A DNA stretch of 64,000 bases, from contig SCFE01000087.1 of assembly GCA_004352715.1 (NCBI GenBank), positions 926,822 to 990,821 on the forward strand, given 5' to 3'. Under the pieces are notes generated by a model. It ran no database searches. It saw nothing but the letters and a program-made list of their open reading frames with translations, and was not told where the DNA came from. Source of the stretch: Hofstenia miamia. Its lineage: Eukaryota; Xenacoelomorpha; Acoela. This document shows positions 62,401 to 64,000 of the stretch, piece after piece. How positions within the stretch are numbered: the first letter of the stretch is position 1; every line of letters starts with the position of its first letter. The translations under genes and the position numbers were made by a program.

Positions 62401-63779
62401 CATAATGAATTTAAAACAGCTATTTAGCAGAAGTTTAACTGATTTTTTTGGGTCTTCTAAGGAAATTGAACTAAGTTTGGCAGTTAGCTTAAAATTTTTT
62501 TTCACATTTTCTACTCTGAAATAATGCTTAAATCCAAATTTCGGACAAAAATATGATAATATGCATAGTAAACACACCTTGTTGAGGAGTGGATATAACG
62601 ACCATTACTACAGAGGGTGGAACTTCCTTGTTAATCGATACAGCATTCTCCGCATATATTCTGAGCGTATAGTTTGTCGACAGGTAAAGTTCGCTAAAGT
62701 CTACGCGGTTATCGACAAAATGCGAAAGATCGTCAATAGAATATGAAACTCCATGACTATTACAAAGATCGCACTCAATCCGATACCATACTAAATGCGA
62801 GGGCAGCCATGAAACCGTCGCTGTAGTTTTCTGTACTTTTACAGTAACATTTCTAAAAAATATCTTTAGACTTGAGAAAAATTCCTTATAAATGCTACAC
62901 ACTACATGGTATTTCCCAGAAACAGCTTTGTACATCAGTATATTAGGTACATGTTAGTGATGTGCGGATACGGGTACTAATTATTATCGGATACGGCGAG
63001 TAATTTTGGAAAAATTTATATATAATGAATATGAATTTTATTCAAAATGTGCTGAAAATTTTCAAATTGATAAATAGCATCAAAGCAAATGTTAATCATC
63101 ACTACTACTCGTAAATGTACTTTTGGTCTCTATGGTATATTTTGAAAAGATCCTTTTTATTTACTGATTTTTGGGGGAATATAATTTCCTAGTCGCTTTC
63201 ATTTCAACTATAACTCTTCTAGACCTTGCTTATATTATACTAATTTTTCAAAGCGCCTTTTTATAATAATTAAAGATCTTATATTTGGGATCAAAGTGAA
63301 ATATACAGGGTCTGCAGAAAATTGATAATTTATTATACTAGTGCCACTTCTTACAACCAACTTTGAAAAATGCTTACACTGGCTTTTTAGGAGGCAAAGA
63401 GCAACCAGAAGAAGCATCCGATNATTCAACATTTGAAAACGAAAACATGGTTAAATCACTTCTAAAATTCATTTAGTTAAAATTTACTTCATACAATTTA
63501 TTATATCTTTATAATTTTAACAAATTGATTACCATGGCATTCTGTAAAATTTTTCTTTACTTCATATCCTTTGTCACAAGAGCAAAAAGTGGCAGGGGGA
63601 GTTTTCGGGATTTCCATGTTACCACTAATCGTACAATACACCTTTGGAGGTTGAGAACTGACTGCATGGTCAACACAATGACCTCGCATACTTACGTAAG
63701 ATGAAGTCACTGGATACGTTTTATTAAAAACTGCAAGATTCTGGACTATGTTGTTGCAGTAGCGGGTACTCACTGTAAG
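34781..63779 (-). CDS. Eph: Eph-family receptor with pseudokinase domain (whole visible gene, 13 exons, 5' end missing)
   Basis: The exons read in order as an Eph receptor: end of the ligand-binding domain, cysteine-rich region, two fibronectin III domains, one membrane span, juxtamembrane YYENP segment, tyrosine-kinase-like domain, SAM domain, stop. Every junction from the first fibronectin exon to the SAM exon joins in phase across GT-AG introns (mostly phase 1 up to the kinase N-lobe, then phase 0, one phase 2 before SAM). The 150-nt kinase exon and the following ~200-nt exon match my memory of vertebrate EPH gene structure. Known family role: cell-surface receptor for ephrins, acting in cell repulsion, adhesion and boundary formation. 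The catalytic motifs are degenerate, so a scaffold or signalling-modulator role like EPHB6 or EPHA10 is inferred. The signal peptide and most of the ligand-binding domain are outside the window. Two defects, a frame break near 62.15 kb and an N at 63423, may be assembly errors. Confidence 0.9.
35197..35396 (-). CDS. Eph: Eph receptor exon: kinase-homology C-lobe end and SAM linker
   Basis: The exon reads IMKFSEAGHRLPSPSVCP, then ELMRQCWTIERNYRPSFGQL and LEKVIRSPGLL. It is the Eph end-of-kinase pattern (VI.AIEQ.YRLP.PMDCP..LHQLMLDCWQKDRN.RPKF.QIV..LDK.IRNP.SL). The R-P of NYRPSF, which pairs structurally within the C-lobe, is kept. Phase 0 acceptor TTTTAG|AT; donor ACAAA|GTAAGG leaves two bases that are completed by the first base of the SAM exon to give Lys. 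The linker after LL (DVATGTAPPTK) is family-typical in being variable. No stops. Confidence 0.92.
35397..37364 (-). other. Eph intron between the two C-lobe exons
   Basis: Unique-looking AT-rich intron sequence with a (TA)n run at 36672-36702. I see no coding segment and no recognisable transposon. Confidence 0.7.
36672..36702. repeat. (TA)n microsatellite
   Basis: Pure TA run in an Eph intron. Confidence 0.95.
37365..37514 (-). CDS. Eph: Eph receptor exon: activation segment end to helix F/G
   Basis: This exon is exactly 150 nt, phase 0 at both ends, as I recall for the matching exon of vertebrate EPH genes. It reads LFIDLLPWASLEVMTYRKYS, then SAADVWAFGTLVWEVMSGGQ and RPFADWMADD. It aligns with Eph ([46 protein letters not shown]). 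The APE motif is altered (W-A-S-L-E for W-T-A-P-E) and the P-I-R-W substrate loop reads D-L-L-P-W, while the helix-F Asp of S-A-A-D-V-W is kept. Acceptor TTTTTAG|CT, donor GACGAT|GTAAGT. The fold core is therefore kept while the substrate-facing part is not. Confidence 0.92.
38416..38800 (-). pseudogene. Tc1-like transposase N-terminal relic
   Basis: One frame reads MSNNSLSSPYMMPDYVPFAI, then KYLKGMSQRNFGRLVERPRS and TVSSYV, a helix-turn-helix of the Tc1 type (I..L...G.S...IA......STV). A second frame continues GNPRKTSEEFVNELADG, TARTVRNILKKYSIGTFVAP and KQRLRRLGWAKMMRDKSSGH, the second HTH and the linker toward the catalytic core. The two parts are joined with a frame change near 38655-38680, and residues between the two HTH units are missing. 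The sequence stops before the first catalytic Asp. Dead copy inside an Eph intron, same strand as the gene. Confidence 0.7.
38903..39380. repeat. Segment repeated at 40258-40735
   Basis: 478 bases that look identical to 40258-40735 (offset 1355). The second copy lies inside the mariner between a single N and the N gap, so one copy is probably an assembly artefact; this one has continuous flanks. Confidence 0.85.
40258..40735. repeat. Copy of 38903-39380 placed inside the mariner
   Basis: Appears identical to 38903-39380 and lies between a single N (40257) and the N gap. It splits the mariner after 58 bases. Most simply a misplaced contig end. Confidence 0.85.
40736..41213. other. Assembly gap (478 N)
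   Basis: N run inside the mariner; its length equals that of the duplicated segment before it. Confidence 0.99.
41216..41647 (+). CDS. mariner transposase, C-terminal 143 residues (5' part in gap)
   Basis: An uninterrupted frame runs from the gap to TAA. It reads EGVLHYELLPRNQTITAEVY, later HDNARPHVARATKRVIEELG, WEVLPHPPYSPDLAPSDFHL and ends RGGDYIID. HDNARPHVA and YSPDLAPSDFHLF are the second and third catalytic blocks. Exactly 34 residues separate the Asp of HDN and the Asp of SDF, the DD34D signature of mariner. GC content and codon use are clearly higher than the host surroundings. No stop or frame change is seen, so the element may have been active recently. The helix-turn-helix domain and first Asp are not in the assembled sequence. 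Confidence 0.88.
   Translation, partial: EGVLHYELLPRNQTITAEVYCQQLQRLKNAIQEKRTGTRHVTLLHDNARPHVARATKRVIEELGWEVLPHPPYSPDLAPSDFHLFRSLSNNLRGTSFADNTALENWIEQFFASKSPNFFKSGIRKLPERWSEVIDRGGDYIID
42944..43051 (-). CDS. Eph: Eph receptor exon: catalytic loop and DFG region, both degenerate
   Basis: This 108-nt, phase 0 exon encodes 36 residues: VLNAENVLMSSSGVCKVAGF, then DTRTALEYEETIGTSN. It aligns with Eph (HRD)LAARN(I/V)LVNSNLVCKVSDFGLSR. Joined to the preceding His-Lys, the catalytic motif is H-K-V-L-N-A-E-N: the catalytic Asp is Val and the Arg of AARN is Glu, but the metal-binding Asn is kept. The DFG motif reads G-F-D, with Asp and Gly exchanged, so the metal-binding Asp is lost. The activation segment after it is short and keeps one Tyr (LEYEE). 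Acceptor ATTTAG|GT, donor TCGAAT|GTAAGC. The frame is clean, arguing that the loss is tolerated or selected. Confidence 0.9.
43260..43620. promoter_or_regulatory. Candidate intronic regulatory block
   Basis: A less AT-biased unique block in the intron that splits the kinase HRD motif. Words include TGACAAATTGACAG (paired TGACA-type sites), ATTAATTATAATC, TAATCCGG, CGGCGGGAAGG and GATAA. No repeat signature. Only composition supports this. Confidence 0.2.
45041..45117 (-). CDS. Candidate alternative exon (77 nt) in the kinase-homology region
   Basis: A strong polypyrimidine tract ending TTTTTTAG and a donor GAG|GTAAAC bound a 77-nt open segment. With the 5' phase of the 50.66 kb exon it reads EYVDISMFREMGKF and then LPCMEAVQKYFE. 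Start phase 1 and end phase 0 are exactly those of the neighbouring 45254-45414 exon, so it could replace that exon (mutually exclusive use) but could not be added to it without breaking the frame. The text has a kinase-hinge flavour (E-Y-V-D, then G-K-F-L-P..EA..KYF), but I do not recognise it as Eph. It may be a chance open stretch in the intron. Transcript data would decide. Confidence 0.25.
45254..45414 (-). CDS. Eph: Eph receptor exon: kinase-homology hinge to helix E, ends at the HRD position
   Basis: The exon reads APQMLMCLEYTANGALDRAL, then LVHLLRGIACGMHYLSDL and ends GYVHK. This aligns with the Eph block (P.MI.TE.MENG.LD.FLR ... QLV.MLRGIA.GM.YL..M.YVHR), covering hinge, helix D and helix E. 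The exon ends between the second residue of the HRD motif (His-Lys) and the position of the catalytic Asp, at CACAAG|GTATGT, phase 0. The next exon supplies Val, not Asp. Acceptor ATTTAG|CC is phase 1 and joins the previous exon as Ala. No stops. Confidence 0.9.
45415..50660 (-). other. Eph intron with a 1.5-kb hAT-type element
   Basis: Contains the non-autonomous hAT-type element at 45711-47203. The remaining sequence (47212-50660) is AT-rich with no gene; a diverged GGATATCC-containing stretch at about 50250-50300 resembles one at 23895-24000 and may be the same old repeat. Confidence 0.65.
45711..47203. mobile_element. Non-autonomous hAT-type element, 1493 bp
   Basis: The left end is CAGGGCCAGCTTAAACC and the right end, reversed, is CAGTACCGGCCTTAAGG: imperfect inverted repeats of the common hAT form CAGGGCCGGCTTA. 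AATTTCAG occurs immediately outside both ends (45703-45710 and 47204-47211), a perfect 8-bp target duplication. GGGGCCC words sit inside both ends. The AT-rich interior has no open frame of note. Confidence 0.85.
50661..50858 (-). CDS. Eph: Eph receptor exon: kinase-homology N-lobe, glycine-rich loop lost
   Basis: The exon reads SESINFSADVVKGMVYF, SEYEKSVVMIKRL and later AFIVEAAICGQFNHPNVLML. The VMIK lysine matches VAIK (beta 3), the Glu in FIVEAAI matches the helix-C Glu of Eph (FLSEASIMGQFDHPN), and GQFNHPNV..LHGVL is a clear Eph signature. The glycine-rich loop, normally GxGxFGxV between the juxtamembrane and beta 2 strands, has no such glycines: the equivalent stretch is DEHSESINFSADVVKG. 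Acceptor TTTTTAG|CT and donor TCAG|GTACTT are phase 1. Intact frame. It is the first of five exons forming the intracellular (pseudo)kinase domain. Confidence 0.9.
51257..51281. repeat. (TA)n microsatellite
   Basis: Pure TA run in the largest Eph intron. Confidence 0.95.
51898..51934. repeat. (TA)n microsatellite
   Basis: Pure TA run in the largest Eph intron. Confidence 0.95.
52771..53002. repeat. 116-base tandem duplication
   Basis: 52771-52886 and 52887-53002 are near-identical head-to-tail copies starting CAAAAATTCACATAATGGGT. Either a recent local duplication or an assembly or allele-joining artefact. Confidence 0.9.
54458..54792. mobile_element. hAT-type miniature element, 335 bp
   Basis: Ends CAGACTTGTCAACGAG and CTCGTTGACAAGTCTG are perfect 16-bp inverted repeats. 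CATTCAAT flanks both sides (54450-54457 and 54793-54800), a perfect 8-bp target duplication. GAGC/GCTC repeats (CGAGCCGAGCCGAGC on the left, CGAGGCGAGACGAGC on the right) lie inside both ends, like the CGGGT repeats of the 19311 element. No open frame. Confidence 0.88.
56250..56520. promoter_or_regulatory. Candidate intronic regulatory block
   Basis: Unique block with CTAATTAACCGC, GTGTTAATTCCC, GTGGGAGAACCCGTCCCA and CTAATTAGGTG, denser in GC words than the surrounding intron. Low confidence; no match known. Confidence 0.18.
57112..57237 (-). CDS. Eph: Eph receptor exon: juxtamembrane segment
   Basis: This 126-nt exon reads SLNVPYGQAFVDPNYYENPE and then KILSEFTRELQLEQIEFIKDE. It aligns with the Eph juxtamembrane block (T-Y-V/I-D-P-x-T-Y-E-D-P...V.EF..E) that leads into the kinase domain. 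In active Eph receptors two tyrosines here are phosphorylated and control the kinase. In this protein the first is Phe (FVDP), while the second motif is kept as YYENP. Acceptor TTTAG|GT and consensus donor CATT|GTAAGT are phase 1. Directly after it, the sequence where the glycine-rich loop should begin is already unlike an active kinase. Confidence 0.87.
57238..58965 (-). other. Eph intron between juxtamembrane and transmembrane exons
   Basis: AT-rich intron. A locally GC-richer patch lies at 57680-57760 but I could not fold it into a tRNA or match it to a repeat. Nothing else seen. Confidence 0.6.
58966..59148 (-). CDS. Eph: Eph receptor exon: transmembrane segment and start of cytoplasmic tail
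   Basis: The exon reads DYAFPFTLNPQKM, then a strongly hydrophobic run of about 24 residues (GLTVGMLTCLTLLLLVLLLV and continuing TVYCY), then the basic stop-transfer KRKLYKH. This is a classic single-pass span with cytoplasmic positive charges. It follows the second FN3 domain and precedes the juxtamembrane exon, as in all Eph receptors. Acceptor ATTTTAG|AT and donor GACA|GTTAGT are both phase 1. The tail ends LIEIGSKPDDS. No stop before the donor. Confidence 0.88.
59281..59438. mobile_element. Hairpin miniature element between two TA microsatellites
   Basis: Left arm 59281-59317 (TTCGAAAATCATTTATTCAA, then CAGTAAAATTTGGACAC) pairs with right arm 59401-59438 (reversed: TTCGAAAATCATTTAATTAA, then CAGTAAAATTTGGACAC). 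The terminal repeats are about 37 bp with few mismatches, with an 83-base loop. (TA)n directly outside both ends suggests a TA-targeting Tc1/mariner-type element. No open frame. Confidence 0.75.
60340..60620. promoter_or_regulatory. Candidate intronic regulatory block
   Basis: Unique block with AGTAATTAGTTG, CAGTAATTAACAGATTGACA, CCAATTAGTTATT and GATAAGCG words, between the FN3 and transmembrane exons. Composition-based only. Confidence 0.18.
61438..61524 (-). CDS. Eph: Eph receptor exon: second FN3 domain, C-terminal strands
   Basis: This 87-nt exon reads GLLPNTYRFQVHVKDDETIL and then SDSVEFSIK. It matches the L.P.T.Y.F.V strand E-F consensus and the closing strand of the membrane-proximal FN3 domain. 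The acceptor is AATTTAG|GG and the donor AAGG|GTTTGC, both phase 1. The donor is weak (GTTTGC), but the in-phase match on both sides supports it. The usual A-G-Y-G loop of Eph FN3-2 is absent here (KDDETILSD instead), so this domain is diverged. Extracellular, just before the membrane span. Confidence 0.75.
62050..62237 (-). CDS. Eph: Eph receptor exon: second FN3 domain, first part, with a frame break
   Basis: From the acceptor TTTTAG (phase 1) the frame reads VRIPSIQVVQNKAGEATVSW followed by KPP, the normal start of the second Eph FN3 domain. After about 62160 this frame runs into a TAG stop. A second frame then carries GFEYVLSVVTSEVTAG and ends ITVK|G at donor AAAAG|GTATTT, which joins in phase to the next exon as ITVKGLLPNTYRFQV, the Eph IKGL.P.T.Y.FQV motif. 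Both halves are clearly Eph, so the exon has an indel between about 62120 and 62160. The exon length (188 nt) is one base short, or two long, for its two phase 1 borders, which supports this. It could be a sequencing or assembly error or a real lesion. Confidence 0.75.
62578..62852 (-). CDS. Eph: Eph receptor exon: first fibronectin type III domain
   Basis: This 275-nt exon encodes about 91 residues of an FN3 domain. Visible hallmarks are the strand-B motif TATVSWLP, the Eph-type WYRIECDLC segment (the Y...C..C pair that marks the first FN3 domain of Eph receptors), and STNYTLRIYAENAVS (the Y-x-(L/I)-x-(I/V)-x-A-x-N-x-x-G strand F consensus). The acceptor is TTTTTTAG|A and completes a codon begun in the previous exon; the donor is CAAG|GTGTGT in phase 1. 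There are no stops. In the family the domain is an extracellular spacer that also takes part in receptor contacts. Its length is slightly short compared with the roughly 110 residues usual for vertebrate Eph. Confidence 0.88.
63378..63422 (-). CDS. Eph: Eph receptor exon (partial): end of cysteine-rich region
   Basis: Reading down from the N at 63423, the frame gives SDASSGCSLPPKKPV, which fits the Eph stretch ...D...C(T/S).PPS.P that links the cysteine-rich module to the first fibronectin domain. The donor is CCAGT|GTAAGC and leaves two bases, which pair with the single leading base of the next exon to make Val, followed by Asn-Val-Thr. The part that should carry the repeated cysteines (CxxCPxGxY...C.CxxGYYR) is not present above the N. 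The sequence there is open back to an AG at about 63452 but lacks the cysteines and does not fit the phase 1 donor of the previous exon. I infer that most of this exon is lost in the one-base gap. Confidence 0.65.
63423..63423. other. Single N: contig join within the cysteine-rich exon
   Basis: One N directly upstream of readable Eph exon sequence. Other single N positions (11075, 29700, 30068, 40257) also mark joins, and at 40257 the join is clearly wrong. Confidence 0.7.
63533..63779 (-). CDS. Eph: Eph receptor exon: end of ligand-binding domain and start of cysteine-rich region
   Basis: The translation begins LTVSTRYCNNIVQNLAVF, matching the Eph pattern (L-S-V-R-V-Y-Y-K-K-C...NLA.F) that closes the ligand-binding domain. 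It then gives RGHCVDHA, PPKVYC, a P-rich stretch and CSCDKGYE...ECHG, which is the first half of the Eph cysteine-rich module with its Cys spacing kept. The exon ends CATG|GTAATC, a phase 1 donor. Two acceptors are possible: TTTAG before CTTACA (end 63779, chosen because it keeps the L-T-V residues) or TTACAG (end 63772). Upstream exons should lie to the right of this window. In the family this region forms the ephrin-binding surface and the clustering interface outside the cell. Confidence 0.85.
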
Positions 63780-64000
63780 CTAAATTTACGAAATTTCAGA
63801 ATTATTAAGTATTGTATTTGCAAAGAGAAGTTGGATCACCAAAAACCATGTTACAACAATTTCTATATATAGGTACTTTCAGTATAATATTATTTATAAT
63901 CTTATATATATATATAATACAATTTTTATACGCACTCCTCGTCCAATCTTAAAATTTTTTTTACATAAATTGAAAATTATAACAAAATTTTTTTAAAGGA

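Larger units (their letters stand above)
61525..63377 (-). other. Introns around the FN3 exons
   Basis: Three short introns (61525-62049, 62238-62577, 62853-63377) separate the FN3 exons. The last contains, near 62954, TAGTGATGTGCGGATACGGG, which looks like a hAT terminal sequence, but no partner end was found. Confidence 0.55.

Noticed and set aside
62332-62577. Minus-strand 81-codon frame next to an FN3 exon
   Set aside because: It starts directly after the donor of the FN3 exon and has no FN3 pattern, so it is intron.
62950-63110. TAGTGATGTGCGGATA as the end of another hAT miniature element
   Set aside because: The CATCACTA at about 63100 is too short a match, and the flanks give no 8-bp duplication.
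34781-63779. Whole Eph locus as a pseudogene
   Set aside because: Only one frame break is found in 13 exons; introns, phases and the SAM domain are intact, so a maintained pseudokinase is the better reading.
1-64000. Assignment to a named phylum or species
   Set aside because: AT richness, transposon mix and Eph exon phases fit several invertebrate groups; nothing in the window is diagnostic.

Overview
This is AT-rich animal DNA: GT-AG introns of 0.1 to 7 kb, many (TA)n tracts, assembly gaps and a dense load of DNA transposons. The only host gene I can support is on the minus strand, from about 63.8 kb down to 34.8 kb: an Eph-family receptor (ephrin receptor). Thirteen exons can be read with conserved intron phases. 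Eph receptors are essentially an animal family, so the source is a metazoan. Exons are clearly richer in GC than the roughly 30% GC introns. The phylum cannot be fixed from the window; an AT-rich invertebrate, possibly a tunicate, is plausible but unproven.

Receptor, 5' to 3' (high to low coordinates): end of the ligand-binding domain and start of the cysteine-rich region (63.5-63.8 kb), remnant of the cysteine-rich exon at a one-N gap (63.4 kb), first fibronectin III domain (62.6-62.9 kb), second fibronectin III domain in two exons (62.05-62.24 and 61.44-61.52 kb; the first carries a frame break), transmembrane exon (59.0 kb), juxtamembrane exon (57.1 kb), kinase-homology exons (50.7, 45.3, 42.9, 37.4 and 35.2 kb), and SAM domain with stop codon (34.8-35.1 kb). 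The signal peptide and most of the ligand-binding domain lie beyond the right edge.

Main result: the kinase domain looks like a pseudokinase. The glycine-rich loop is gone, HRD reads HKV, DFG reads GFD and APE is degenerate. The VAIK lysine, the helix-C glutamate, the catalytic-loop Asn and the SAM domain are kept. The kinase exons have no stops and their phases all fit, so this looks like a maintained protein and not a dead gene. A 77-nt splice-bounded open exon at 45.04-45.12 kb has the right phases to replace the 45.25-45.41 kb exon.

The left half (1-34.7 kb) lies 3' of the receptor. It has no convincing host gene, only transposon relics: a broken zinc-finger stretch beside the first gap, the 3' end of a non-LTR retrotransposon, a short hAT element with 8-bp target duplications, hAT-type and piggyBac-type miniature elements, an LTR-element gag relic, a pogo/Tigger-like element with a false-looking duplication, and two more Tc1/mariner-superfamily relics. 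Introns hold a structurally complete-ended but gap-interrupted mariner, a Tc1 relic, two more hAT-type elements with perfect 8-bp target duplications and a hairpin miniature element. Some unique intervals, in introns and 3' of the gene, rich in TAATTA and GATA-like words are possible enhancers, at low confidence.
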